Source of the DNA: a virus
Length of the DNA: 24,639 bases
Reading direction: 5' to 3' (one strand)
IMG/VR virus record: IMGVR_UViG_3300032275_000024
Location: 1-24,639 of that record
Part shown: positions 5,588 to 14,498 of the stretch, piece after piece
How positions within the stretch are numbered: position 1 is the first letter of the stretch
How the letters are laid out: the number at the start of each line of letters is the position of its first letter
Translations under genes and position numbers: made by a program
The notes under the pieces: generated by a model
Databases searched by the model: none
What the model was told of the DNA's origin: nothing
What the model saw: only the letters and a program-made list of their open reading frames with translations

Positions 5588-5964
5588 TTGCGGCCCTCGC
5601 GCAGCAGCTGCAGCAAGAGATCCTGCACCTTGCCCATGGACTGCTTGATCTCGCCATGGTCGCGAATGTTGGCGTCCCCGACAGCCTGGTTGACGGCCTC
5701 GATCTTTCCCAGGCGCTCGCCTAGGCGGCGTTCGAGCTCGGCGCGGTGCTCGGACTCGGCCCTCTGCGCGGCGGCGATCTTGTCGTCGACATGGTCCGCC
5801 GTGGCGAAGCCACGCGACCCGAGCCAGATAGCCGAAGCGCCGGCGAAGAGCCCCGCAACGACAACCACGGTCCCGAGCGATGGCGTCAAGTCGGCAAGCG
5901 CTCCCTTGATGGACACCCAGCGGGGATGCTTCGGCGGAACTGGCAGTGCGCAGGTCTCGGCCAT
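5584..5964 (-). CDS. Lysis-cassette membrane protein with coiled-coil tail
   Basis: 126 residues from ATG 5964, with GGAG about 9 nt upstream. Residues 28-49 (about TPSLGTVVVVAGLFAGASAI) form one membrane helix; residues 57-122 are highly charged with a heptad pattern, ending LLLQLLREGRK. One TM plus a long coiled coil at the head of a lysis operon resembles holin-like or haemolysin-XhlA-type membrane proteins. The specific family is not certain. It is coupled by a 4-bp overlap to the 33-aa membrane peptide downstream. Confidence 0.6.
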   Translation of the reverse strand: MAETCALPVPPKHPRWVSIKGALADLTPSLGTVVVVAGLFAGASAIWLGSRGFATADHVDDKIAAAQRAESEHRAELERRLGERLGKIEAVNQAVGDANIRDHGEIKQSMGKVQDLLLQLLREGRK

Positions 5965-5977
5965 CGGCGTTGCTCCG

Positions 5978-7177
5978 TTACGGGGTCTGGACCCCGACAG
6001 TGGTCCATGTCGCGCCCGCACCAGTACCGGCTACCGTGCAAATCTTCAGGACTCCGGCGGTGGTGACATAAATGTCGCCCACCACGACAGCCCCAGACGG
6101 ATACGAGTTTTGCGGGGTCAGATGCAGAAGCGGCTTGATCGGCGATGTGGTGTCGCCATCCACATATAGAGCGTAACCGTCCGTCGCGGTCGCCTTGATG
6201 GCGATGCCGGTCTCCTGGGCCAGTGCCTTGACAGCATACCCGCTTCCTGTGGAGGATTCGGCATAGACGGCCGCGCCGTTGCCGTACGCGGTCGAAGAGA
6301 TACCGTCGCCGTTTGTCGTGCCCCCGGAGAAAATACCACCTGTGCCGCTAGGCTCGCCGCCTGTCGCCGTGATGCCGGTACCGCTCGTCGGCCCGCCGGT
6401 GAACGTCCCTCCTTGGCCGGTCCCCGTCCCGACCGAGATGACGCCGGTGCCGTTGCCAGATCCGGCGGTGAACTTACCGGCAGTGCCGTTAGTAGCGCCG
6501 CCGTAGAAGTCGCCGCCGATGCCGCTGGTATGCCCGCCGAGGGCCTGGATGCCGTAGCCGGTGCCGTCGCCCGCGACGTACAGCCCGTCTCCGTCCGAGG
6601 CCCCGCCGTAGATTCTGGCGCCCTTGCCGTTCGTCGCACCTCCGCGAGCCTGCAGTCCGATGCCACCGCCTGCGCCGCCTGTCGTATAGACGCCGTACCC
6701 GCTACCGGCCCCCGTGGAGGTGATGCCGTAACCGGATCCGCTGTTCGTGGCGACGATGGCGGATCCACTGCTGCTGTTCGTGGCGGTGAGCGCTGCGGTG
6801 GCGGTGGAGCTCGACGCCGTGATTTGGTTGTTGAGCGCAGAAGATGCCGGGTAGTAGTGGTCACACGTCCAGACGGTGGCGCCAGCGGCGTCTTTCATGA
6901 CGATCTTGTATTCGGCCGCCGTCAGCCAGATTTCGCCGAACCAGCCGTTGCCGTCTGCAACCACCGGGTTCGCATTCGGCACCGTCAACGCCGAGTCGGA
7001 GTAGGTGTCCTTCGGCGTCGTCGTGGTGGGTAGGTAGAAGTAGAGCTTGGCGCTCGGGATGGCCGCGCCGGTGATGGTCTGCGCGCGGAACTTGGGGATG
7101 GTGAGATTCGACGCCGGAGCCGAGACGGCCCAAAGCGACAGGGAGAGGACGAGCAAGGCTCTGACGGACTTCTGCAT
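5978..7177 (-). CDS. Tail fibre/spike-like protein with P22-type head-binding start and a signal peptide
   Basis: 399 residues; AAGGAAAGG precedes the ATG. Residues 1-22 look like a Sec signal peptide: K3/R6, a leucine core, and an SAPA cleavage region. Residues about 24-108 match the N-terminal particle-binding module of P22-type spikes (IPSAKLYFYLPTTTTPKDTY, VVADGNGWFGEIWLTAAEYK). Residues about 125-340 are Gly/Thr/Ser-rich repeats around NGTG-x-(hydrophobic)-x-(hydrophobic)-GG, suggesting a beta-helix or trimeric fibre shaft. The C-terminus (VGDIYVTTAGVLKICTVAG, WTTVGV) is a common fibre ending. It would bind host surface receptors. A signal peptide on a virion protein is unusual. Confidence 0.7.
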   Translation of the reverse strand: MQKSVRALLVLSLSLWAVSAPASNLTIPKFRAQTITGAAIPSAKLYFYLPTTTTPKDTYSDSALTVPNANPVVADGNGWFGEIWLTAAEYKIVMKDAAGATVWTCDHYYPASSALNNQITASSSTATAALTATNSSSGSAIVATNSGSGYGITSTGAGSGYGVYTTGGAGGGIGLQARGGATNGKGARIYGGASDGDGLYVAGDGTGYGIQALGGHTSGIGGDFYGGATNGTAGKFTAGSGNGTGVISVGTGTGQGGTFTGGPTSGTGITATGGEPSGTGGIFSGGTTNGDGISSTAYGNGAAVYAESSTGSGYAVKALAQETGIAIKATATDGYALYVDGDTTSPIKPLLHLTPQNSYPSGAVVVGDIYVTTAGVLKICTVAGTGAGATWTTVGVQTP

Positions 7178-7199
7178 GGGTCAACCTTTCCTTTCCTTA

Positions 7200-8081
7200 C
7201 TAGATCAACTTCTTGGCGACGACGGTCACGCATCCACCGGCCCAAACCACGACGTTTGCGGAGAATGTGATCTCTATCGCGCGGTTCGCTTGACCAGCCG
7301 CAAATCTCGCGTACCCTGTGAAATCATTACCGCTATGCTGCTCCATCCAGAAGCCGGGGTTGCCCTGCGTCCCGCTGGCCTTCCACCACAACGCCGATAG
7401 GATGCACGAGCCCAGGTGCTGGTGATAGTTGGTTCCGTCGTACTGCACGTTCACCATCACGGCCCACGTCCCGAAGAGGTCCACAGGGAAGGCGGCGCCG
7501 ATGGTGTACCATGTCCCCGCCGTGTAAGTTCGCGCCGTGGAGTCAGTGAGCGTTACTAGCCCGTTGGTGTGAACACCAAGATCCGCGATGTGCGTGTCGA
7601 TCGCAGCATGGGTTCTCGTTCCTATGTTCGCCAGCGTGGTATGGTTGACTTGCGCCCCATCACCCCCGTTGTGGTCGTGTGAATCGCCATTGGTGACACC
7701 CTTGGCGGTGACAGCGTACAATCCATCGAAGTACGTCTTGAGCGTCGACTTTAGGTTGGCCCACGTAAGCTTCTTGAGGACGTGGCTCGCCGCACTGTCC
7801 GTGATAGCGACGTTGTCCGCGTCGACCGGCGTCGTCTTCGCCGTCGCGCCGTCGACGAGCGTCCCCGCGGTAGTGGTGGTCTCATTGCCGCTGTTGGTGC
7901 CGCTCGTGTTGCCGAGCACGGTCTTCTGGGCGTCGGTGCAGTAGCGGGCGTTGGTCGAATCGGCGATGTCGGCAGTCGTGCGCGTCGGGAGAAACTGTTC
8001 GCGTAGGTACTTCGCCCAGGCGGGCGTGATGGGTTCCTTGCCTGCGATGGGCGCGGCCAAGTTCGGGAAGTGGAGCGTCAT
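7200..8081 (-). CDS. Tail fibre protein
   Basis: 293 residues; its ATG overlaps the stop of the gp10-like gene. Near residues 45-70, YCTDAQKTVLGNTSGTNSGN resembles the DAQ/SGTNTGD repeats of phage fibres. The stretch NGDSHDHNGGDGAQVNHTTL is a His/Asp-rich motif common in fibre shafts, where it may bind metal along the trimer axis, and is followed by THAAIDTHIADLGVH. The C-terminal ~110 residues are aromatic and strand-rich (YTAGTWYTIGAAF, VNVQYDGTNYHQHLG), likely the receptor-binding or knob domain. Its position between the gp10-like plug and the second fibre supports a tail-tip role. Confidence 0.78.
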   Translation of the reverse strand: MTLHFPNLAAPIAGKEPITPAWAKYLREQFLPTRTTADIADSTNARYCTDAQKTVLGNTSGTNSGNETTTTAGTLVDGATAKTTPVDADNVAITDSAASHVLKKLTWANLKSTLKTYFDGLYAVTAKGVTNGDSHDHNGGDGAQVNHTTLANIGTRTHAAIDTHIADLGVHTNGLVTLTDSTARTYTAGTWYTIGAAFPVDLFGTWAVMVNVQYDGTNYHQHLGSCILSALWWKASGTQGNPGFWMEQHSGNDFTGYARFAAGQANRAIEITFSANVVVWAGGCVTVVAKKLI

Positions 8082-9469
8082 AGGGCGAGTTGCTCCATCT
8101 CGGCATAAGCGCCGACGACGGCGAGCTTTGTCTTGTCCGAGATCGAGAGGCGAATCGTGCGCTGGTAGAACCTACCAAGCCGCGTCCATACGGCGCGCCG
8201 CGTGGCCTCTCCTGTCTTGCCTGCGGATCGCGTGAGCTCCGCCGACCAGGTTTTACCCCCGTCGTCGCTCCAACTCAGCATGAACTGCGGGTCTTCATAC
8301 GCCGTGCCGCCGGCGTTCTGCACGGCGCCCATCTCGCAGTCGATGTACAACTTGTGCATGACCAACTGCCTGCCGCTGCCATGGATGGGCGCGCTCTGCA
8401 TGGTGCGCACGAACGGCTGCGCGTTGTCGTCGTAGGTCTGCGGGTCGAGCTCGTATAGGTTGCCGCTCTCAAAGTCGCCTGCCAGGTCGAGACCGAAGGC
8501 GCGCACGTAGCTCTGAACTCGCCACCGCGGCTTGTCGTAGGTGGCACGGTCCCGCCACAGGCCCGTCGTGATGTCGTAGGCGAACGACGCCGTGATGAAG
8601 TTCAGCACGTAGTGGTCGTGACCTTCCACCCCGTAGGCCACGGCACTCGCCAGCTCTTTCGCGGGCAGGGCCTTGATCTCCCGCTCAATGCCGGGTGTGC
8701 TGATGCGCTTGGGCTGGTAGCCGGACATGGAGTAGACGGCACCGTCGTTTGCGAGCCAGAACACCTGGTCCGCCCTGACGACCACGGAGCCGGCCGCCGC
8801 GCATCCGACGTTGCGAACGCCGCCGGGCGTGCGCGCGAAGGGGAAGTAGGCATCACCAGAGGGGTACCAGTGCTCGAGCGTCTCGGCTCCGAGCAGGACG
8901 AGCTCGCGGTTGATCTGCGCCACGGCAGCGAGCATGTCGGCGAACGTGTCGGCGCTCGAGAAGTCGAGGGGGTTGATCGTCAACATGTCATCGACCCCGG
9001 TGACGAAGAACTGTTCCGAGTCCGCCAGCGCCAGAATGCCGATGCCATCCATGTATGCGGCCGAGGTGTAGCGGTTGCCGTCAACCAGCACGGGAGCCGC
9101 GTCGAGGGTCGCAGCGCAGAAGCCAAGATTCGTCGCGATGCCGACGTGCGTCGCGTTGGCGATCATAGCGACGTCGCCGTTGCCGGGGATGGTGCCGATC
9201 AACGCAAGCACCTTATCGGCGGTAACGGCGTACAACTCGGTCCCGCTCACCACGAACAGGTTCTCGCCTTTCAGCAGCGACCCGCGAATTGGGCCCGCGC
9301 CAATCGCCCCCCACAGCTTGAGCCCGGCGTCGCCGTAGACCGCGACCGGACCCTTGCTGCTCGCTGGGTTGACCTCCAGGTAGCAGTTCACCAAGCGCTC
9401 GGCGGAGACGACGCCCGATTGCGCCTTGGTGCTCTGGGTGGCCCAGGGGATGGGAACGAGCTCGCTCAC
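8078..9469 (-). CDS. P22 gp10-like packaged-DNA stabilisation / tail plug protein
   Basis: 463 residues, close to P22 gp10 (472). The start MSELVPIPWATQSTKAQSGV, the early RLVNCYLEVNP block and repeated beta-strand units (LFVVSGTELYAVTADKV, VFWLANDGAVYSMSGYQPKRIS) fit the Phage_stabilise family, a propeller-like protein that closes the portal vertex after packaging and joins connector to tail needle. FQRTIRLSISDKTK-like and LSWSDDGGKTWS segments near the C-terminus are typical for it. ATGA overlaps on both sides place it in the same translational unit as the ejection protein before it and the fibre after it. Confidence 0.88.
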   Translation of the reverse strand: MSELVPIPWATQSTKAQSGVVSAERLVNCYLEVNPASSKGPVAVYGDAGLKLWGAIGAGPIRGSLLKGENLFVVSGTELYAVTADKVLALIGTIPGNGDVAMIANATHVGIATNLGFCAATLDAAPVLVDGNRYTSAAYMDGIGILALADSEQFFVTGVDDMLTINPLDFSSADTFADMLAAVAQINRELVLLGAETLEHWYPSGDAYFPFARTPGGVRNVGCAAAGSVVVRADQVFWLANDGAVYSMSGYQPKRISTPGIEREIKALPAKELASAVAYGVEGHDHYVLNFITASFAYDITTGLWRDRATYDKPRWRVQSYVRAFGLDLAGDFESGNLYELDPQTYDDNAQPFVRTMQSAPIHGSGRQLVMHKLYIDCEMGAVQNAGGTAYEDPQFMLSWSDDGGKTWSAELTRSAGKTGEATRRAVWTRLGRFYQRTIRLSISDKTKLAVVGAYAEMEQLAL

Positions 9470-12009
9470 TGCCTCATCCTCGGCTTCTGCTCGGGGTCGA
9501 CCAAGGTCGCCTCGCCGGCGAGCCGGCCCATGGCGGAGATGGACTCGCGGAGCATGTCGACGGTCGGCGGCGTCTTGCTGATGAGCGGCCGGATCATGGT
9601 CTCGACGCTCGCGATCCCCTCGGGCGTCGACAGCGCCTCCATCATCGCCTGCGGCGACATCAGGCGACGGTCGATGGCCTTGGCCGCGGCGCGCGCCGCC
9701 TGCGACACGAGATCACCACCTCCGCCACCGAATCGCGATGTGAGTTGCACCAGGCTCTTGAACATCGTGTCAGAGCCTTCAATCCCGGGCCCGCTCCCGA
9801 GACGGTCGAGCCCGCCGACAAGTGCAAGCAGGTTCTTTCGCGTGCGCAGATCCTGTCCGAAGAGCTCTCCGAGTAGGTCGGCGTTCTTGCGCAGCGAGTT
9901 GGCCAGCGTCACGGGTCGCATGCCGGTCGTCGTGGACTCGTTGAGCACATCACGCCCGAACTCGGTGGCGGCGCGCATCTTGCCGCCCGACTCATAGACG
10001 CCGAGCAGGACTTGCGCGCGCAGGTTCTTGGCGACGGCCGGGTCGGTCTTCTCGAGGATGTCGAACAAGCCGCGGCGCTGCTTTCCGCTCATCGACATCA
10101 CGCGCCCCACCACTGACTCTCCGGCGCCCGCCTGGTCGAGCTTGAGGATCCGGTTCAGCACGTCCGTGGCCGCCTCGTTGATCGGCTTCGACATCTCCCG
10201 CCAAGTCGAGTTGGCCTTGCGAAGGAGAGTCGCGGCCTCGCCGTTGACGGTGCCCTCGGTTGCGGTGAGATCGGTCTCGATGGCGTCGAGCACCTTGCCC
10301 GCCAGCCGGCGCTGGTTCGCCACCGCCAGGCCCTCGATGGGCGTCAACTCTCCCGACTGGATGCCGACGAATAGCGACCGCAGGTTCTGCATGTCGTCGA
10401 TGGTGACACGGCCACCCTTCTTCGTGCCCGCTTGGGTGAGCTTGTCGAGGACGGCGCGGGCTTGGGACTCCGTCTTGGCCGGATTGAACTTGTTGGATTC
10501 GATGATGTCGCCGAGGGCCTTGCGCGTGGAGTCGGTGATGGTGTTGCGCGCGCCGCCGCCAGCTTCGCTCGAGGCGCGGTAGATCGGACCGGCGGTGGCC
10601 GAGCGGGCTTCGCGGGCCGCGCCGATGTACTTGCTCACCGTGCCGGCCGTCGCCTCTCCCACGGTGGCGTCCCCGAGCTCGTCCGGGTTGGCCGCCACGA
10701 GGTCGACGATGCGATCAGCGGCCTTCGAGATGGATGCGGCCTTGCGCGCCTTCATCATCGCCATCTCGTCCATCGTCTCGGGGGTCTGTGCGAGCACGCG
10801 CTGCACGCCGAGGCCATACTTGCTGCCCGTCGCCTCGGGTACCGTGAACTTGACCGGGTCGTCGACGTTCAGGGCGGAAAGCGTCTGCTCGATCTCCTGC
10901 GTCCGCTCGTAGAACTTCTTGGTGGTCGTCGCTTTCAGGCCCTGCGATGCCTGGCCGCCGACGTCGATCCCGACCGTCTTGGCGAGCTCCGTGGCGGCTG
11001 CCGATCGCCGAGCGGCGGCCACGCCCGGGACGGCCTCGGGGAGCACGCCATAGACGCGTCTCGCCCCCTGGAGCATGGTCCGGCCGACTACGCGGGCGCC
11101 AACTGCGATGGGGATGGCGGCGGCCTCGCCGGCGGCGCCTAGTCCCGCCGAGAGGCCAATATTGACGAGTCGATCACCTGTGGAGAGGTTGTCTGCTCCG
11201 GGTAGAGTCGCAGAAGCCACCTGCCGAGCGGCGGCACCAAGGCCGCCACCAACAGCACCGCCAGCCACAGCGCCAGCTGGACCCCCAAGCAGAGCCCCAC
11301 CGACAGCACCAGCTGTACCAACGCTCGTTTCAAGCGCATCCCCCGACAGGTCCGCAACGTCGCCCAACGTCCATAGGTCTTTGCGGTCCAGGTACCGCGG
11401 GGGCTTGCCCGGCTCGCGAATGATGGCGTTGCCGGTCAGCGTCCCGTCTTCGTCTACGTCGGGGATGATTTGCGCATCTGGGAAGCGGTTTTGCAAGTAG
11501 TTGATGGCGCCGTTCGGGCTCGCCTTGAGCCCCGCCCCGGCGCGCGCCGCGAAGCTCCCGATCTCGGGCTGCTGCTCCGCCTGAGCGCGCAGGATCTTGT
11601 GTGCGCCGCGGTAGATCTCGGCGAGTGCGTCGGGGACCATCACTGTGATGCTGCCGTCCTTGTCGGCGGCGGTGATTCCCATGAGCGCGCCCGAGTCGTC
11701 CTCGCCGGGGGCGATGACGGGGTAGCGAGACTGCAGCGCGGCCATCGTGTTGGCGAGCAGCTGCTTGTCGTCGATCTTGTTCTGCGCGACTGCCTGGATC
11801 GCCGCTTCGCGGTCCTCGTCGAGCAGCGTCGGAGGCTTCTCGGCCCGCGCCTGTCCGAACGCTTGGCGCTGTCCCCCAAGGCGCTGTTCGAGAGCGGCCC
11901 ATGTGTCGGCCTGGGACGGCCGCGCCACAGGCACGGCTGCTGCCTGGCCACCGGGCGCGGAGCCACCGCCGACCTTGGCCTCGAGTTCGTCCCACGTGAG
12001 GTCAGCCAC
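9466..12009 (-). CDS. Large internal virion / DNA-ejection protein
   Basis: 847 residues, starting 8 bp inside the end of the preceding internal protein gene. The N-terminus holds two copies of a short motif (TWDELEAKVGG at 5-15 and TWAALEQRLGG at 36-46). Residues about 95-205 form a mixed domain (FPDAQIIPDVDEDGTL, REPGKPPRYLDRKDLW) seen in ejection proteins of many short-tailed phages. Residues about 228-262 are a glycine-zipper, membrane-compatible segment (GAVGGALLGGPAGAVAGG), and 283-310 is similar. The remainder is long and helical. This fits a P22 gp16/gp20-type protein that leaves the capsid before DNA and crosses or lines the host envelope. Confidence 0.72.
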   Translation of the reverse strand: MADLTWDELEAKVGGGSAPGGQAAAVPVARPSQADTWAALEQRLGGQRQAFGQARAEKPPTLLDEDREAAIQAVAQNKIDDKQLLANTMAALQSRYPVIAPGEDDSGALMGITAADKDGSITVMVPDALAEIYRGAHKILRAQAEQQPEIGSFAARAGAGLKASPNGAINYLQNRFPDAQIIPDVDEDGTLTGNAIIREPGKPPRYLDRKDLWTLGDVADLSGDALETSVGTAGAVGGALLGGPAGAVAGGAVGGGLGAAARQVASATLPGADNLSTGDRLVNIGLSAGLGAAGEAAAIPIAVGARVVGRTMLQGARRVYGVLPEAVPGVAAARRSAAATELAKTVGIDVGGQASQGLKATTTKKFYERTQEIEQTLSALNVDDPVKFTVPEATGSKYGLGVQRVLAQTPETMDEMAMMKARKAASISKAADRIVDLVAANPDELGDATVGEATAGTVSKYIGAAREARSATAGPIYRASSEAGGGARNTITDSTRKALGDIIESNKFNPAKTESQARAVLDKLTQAGTKKGGRVTIDDMQNLRSLFVGIQSGELTPIEGLAVANQRRLAGKVLDAIETDLTATEGTVNGEAATLLRKANSTWREMSKPINEAATDVLNRILKLDQAGAGESVVGRVMSMSGKQRRGLFDILEKTDPAVAKNLRAQVLLGVYESGGKMRAATEFGRDVLNESTTTGMRPVTLANSLRKNADLLGELFGQDLRTRKNLLALVGGLDRLGSGPGIEGSDTMFKSLVQLTSRFGGGGGDLVSQAARAAAKAIDRRLMSPQAMMEALSTPEGIASVETMIRPLISKTPPTVDMLRESISAMGRLAGEATLVDPEQKPRMRQ

Positions 12010-13258
12010 CGTCGCCTCCGTCCGCCCCTGAGTCGTCGACGTAGCCCTCGCGCACGAGCTGATCGAGCGCTTGCTTGGGGGTCAGGTTGCGCGACTTGAG
12101 GTCGCGGAGGCGAGCGATTCGGTCTGCGGGTGATCTGGCTTGCTCGCCCTGTGCCGCCAGGTCAGCCACCATCTGCCCCTGTTCCTCGGGCCGCAGGCTG
12201 AGGCCTTCGCGGAGAACCTTGCGGTGAATGCGCAAGCGGATCGCCACCGCGTCGCGGAAGTTCTTGAGCGAGGCAGCGAACTCGGACGGCCCCAGGTCGG
12301 GGTTGAGGGTGGTCTTCTGCAGGCGGACGAGCTCAGAGTCACTGGCCGAGGCCCCTGTGACCTGTTGCCTGTAGGCGTTCCAGACCTGGCCCACGGTCTC
12401 CTCTGCGGCCCGGCGCTGGCTGATGTAGTCGACGTTGCCGGGCGACAGATTGACGCCCGCGTAGTCGGCACCCTTCAGCAGCGCGGCCTTCGCCCGTCCA
12501 CCGAGGGTTAGGAACTCCGGCTTCATCTGCCCGTCGAGCTTGTCGAGGTTCGTGAGGAGTACGGAGTCGTCGATGATGTTCTGTTCGGTCTTCCCCCGGA
12601 CGGCCTTTTCGAGACCCGCGCTGGGCATCTGATTGACGACTTGCACCTGGTTCTGCGGCATCGTCTTGCCGCGCTTGCTCGCCTCCCACATGTCGGCGAT
12701 GGCCTTCTGGACCTCCGGGTCGCGCAGCCCAGAGCCCTCCATCCCGGGCCCGTAGCCGTGGGCGCCGAGGGCCTCTTTCATCATCGGGGTGACCTCGGGG
12801 GTGGCGAGGATGGAGATCACCCGCTTTTGCTCGTTGACCATCTGGCTGAGCGCCTCGGGCGGCGGAGGCTCCGGCGGCAGAGAGCCTCGCTCCGCGCGTC
12901 CGGTTCCTTCGAGAATCGCGACCAGCCGCGGCCATGCCTGCGGGCTCCGCTGTGTCTCGGTGAGCGCCCCGAGCATGCCTTGCGCCTCGTATAGGTTCTT
13001 TTGCCGGGCTCGCTCGGTGGTGTCTGCTGCGGCCTTGTCCTGCGCAGCCGCGCGGCTGACGCGATGGGTCTCGAGCTGCGACCATTCGTCGGGCGCCAGC
13101 TGCTGCAGTGCTGAGCCGTTGCCTTCGAAGTACTGCGCGCGCGCGCCCGGGATCTGCTCGAGCATCGAGCGCTTGATCTGCTCGCCCTTGAGCGCCTCTT
13201 CCTGCACTCGCGCCTGGCGACCGAGGAGGAAGAACTTGACCGGATCGAAATCAGACAT
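12002..13258 (-). CDS. Internal virion / ejection protein, helical
   Basis: 418 residues, almost entirely polar and helical, with a coiled-coil-prone N-terminus (LLGRQARVQEEALKGEQIKRS). Residues about 225-340 contain the best-conserved-looking block (LTLGGRAKAALLKGADYAGV then GNVDYISQRRAAEETVGQVW), which resembles segments of large ejection proteins of podoviruses. The end is Asp/Gly-rich. It lies between two other ejection-protein genes, the order gp7/gp20/gp16 takes in P22-like phages. The individual P22 counterpart cannot be assigned by eye. Confidence 0.62.
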   Translation of the reverse strand: MSDFDPVKFFLLGRQARVQEEALKGEQIKRSMLEQIPGARAQYFEGNGSALQQLAPDEWSQLETHRVSRAAAQDKAAADTTERARQKNLYEAQGMLGALTETQRSPQAWPRLVAILEGTGRAERGSLPPEPPPPEALSQMVNEQKRVISILATPEVTPMMKEALGAHGYGPGMEGSGLRDPEVQKAIADMWEASKRGKTMPQNQVQVVNQMPSAGLEKAVRGKTEQNIIDDSVLLTNLDKLDGQMKPEFLTLGGRAKAALLKGADYAGVNLSPGNVDYISQRRAAEETVGQVWNAYRQQVTGASASDSELVRLQKTTLNPDLGPSEFAASLKNFRDAVAIRLRIHRKVLREGLSLRPEEQGQMVADLAAQGEQARSPADRIARLRDLKSRNLTPKQALDQLVREGYVDDSGADGGDGG

Positions 13259-13268
13259 TGGCGGGCCT

Positions 13269-14498
13269 CTACTGGTAGTAGCCCGCAGGGGCGTACGCGG
13301 TGCCGTAGATGTCGTTCAGCCTGCTTGGGTCGCGTCCAACGTCAGCTCCGCCGTATGGGTCGGCGTAGCCCCCTCCTCCTCCACCGAAAGCGCCTGACGA
13401 CGCCCCGAACATGGCGAGGTTGCCGAGGTCGCCAAGCAGGTTGCTGCCGGCCTGCAGCCCCGCCCCGGCATAAGGAACACTGCCGTAGCGGGATGGCACG
13501 ATGCCCTGCATGGTGAGCTGCGCGTTGCCGGCTGCCACGTTGTTCAGCGAGTTCGCTCGAGCGGCCGCCGTGTTGGTGCCGATCTGCGCCAGGTTGCTGC
13601 CGAGGCCCGTGGACAGGTTGGCCAGATGTGCTCCCTCGTTGGCCGCCAGTCCGGACAGGTACGACCCTTCGGCGCTGTCGATGTTGGCAAGGGACGAGCC
13701 GCGCGCCATGTCGACATTCGCCAGAGATGACCCGCGGCGCTCGGACAGGCCAGATTGCGCAGACCCGCGGCGCTCGGACAGGTTGGCGAGGCCGGAGGTT
13801 GCCTGGTAGCCGACGTCGCCCAGGTGCATCTGCATGTTGCGGATGGCGAGATCGCGTTGCGCCGCTTGCCCAAACTCGTTCGACGCGAAGCCCTGGTTGT
13901 ACTCGGTGAGCTTCTTGAGCGCCGCTCCGCTGAGGCGGCCGCCGGCTGCGGACGTGGCGCGCGAGAGCGCTTGGTTACCCTGCTCGAGACGGAACTTGTA
14001 TCCGGGGTCTTGCTCGAAATTCGCGCCGAGGGGCGTCTTGACGGCGTCTTCTCCGTAGTGGCCGAGACCGGACAGACCGCTCAGTCGCGACTCGGCGCCG
14101 GCGTATCCGGCATCGAGTTGGCCGGCCGCTGCGTCGTAGGACGAGTTCAGTCGCGACTCGGCGCCGGAGAAGCCCTTGTTGAGGTTCGCTCGCGCCGCAT
14201 CTGCCCTCTGCGACCAGAGCTGAGCAGCACGCGTGTCGCCGGCTTGCAATGCCTGCCGTGATTTCGCCTCGGCCTGGGTGAGCAGGTTGCTGGCCTGCGT
14301 CCCGGCTTGCTCGATGAGATCCGAGCCCTGCTTGCCGGCCTCGATGCGCTGCTGTTGTGCGGCTTGCGTGTCTGCCCGGGCTTGGGCGTCCGCCTTCTCC
14401 TGAGCCTGTCCCTGCTTGCGGCGCTGGTAGTAGTCGAGCCCGGCTTTCGCCGCAATGACCCCGCCCGTGATGGCGAGGGCGGTTCCCGTTGCGATCAT
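13269..14498 (-). CDS. P22 gp7/gp20-like DNA-transfer (ejection) protein with 11-residue repeats
   Basis: 409 residues from ATG 14498: AAGGAG lies 6 nt upstream and the start overlaps the acetyltransferase stop, so the longer 517-codon reading is wrong. Residues 5-20 form a hydrophobic N-terminal helix, then Gln/Ala-rich coiled coil (31-105). Residues about 163-212 (DPGYKFRLEQGNQALSRATS, GGRLSGAALKKLTEYNQG) are the hallmark block of DNA-transfer proteins in P22-like phages. Residues 238-314 are seven consecutive 11-residue repeats (ANLSERRGSAQ, SGLSERRGSSL, ANVDMARGSSL and so on). The C-terminus is Gly/Tyr-rich. It is expected to be packaged in the head and ejected to form part of the DNA conduit. 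Confidence 0.8.
   Translation of the reverse strand: MIATGTALAITGGVIAAKAGLDYYQRRKQGQAQEKADAQARADTQAAQQQRIEAGKQGSDLIEQAGTQASNLLTQAEAKSRQALQAGDTRAAQLWSQRADAARANLNKGFSGAESRLNSSYDAAAGQLDAGYAGAESRLSGLSGLGHYGEDAVKTPLGANFEQDPGYKFRLEQGNQALSRATSAAGGRLSGAALKKLTEYNQGFASNEFGQAAQRDLAIRNMQMHLGDVGYQATSGLANLSERRGSAQSGLSERRGSSLANVDMARGSSLANIDSAEGSYLSGLAANEGAHLANLSTGLGSNLAQIGTNTAAARANSLNNVAAGNAQLTMQGIVPSRYGSVPYAGAGLQAGSNLLGDLGNLAMFGASSGAFGGGGGGYADPYGGADVGRDPSRLNDIYGTAYAPAGYYQ
13729..13782. repeat. 21-bp direct repeat, 33-bp period
   Basis: A 21-bp sequence beginning GACCCGCGGCGCTC occurs at 13729-13749 and, identically, at 13762-13782. The 33-bp spacing equals one 11-residue protein repeat (SERRGS...), so it records recent duplication of one hendecad unit in the ejection-protein gene. 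Confidence 0.85.

Noticed and set aside
8612-9997. Plus-strand 461-codon ORF
   Set aside because: It is antisense to the gp10-like gene and ejection gene; long antisense ORFs are expected at this GC content.
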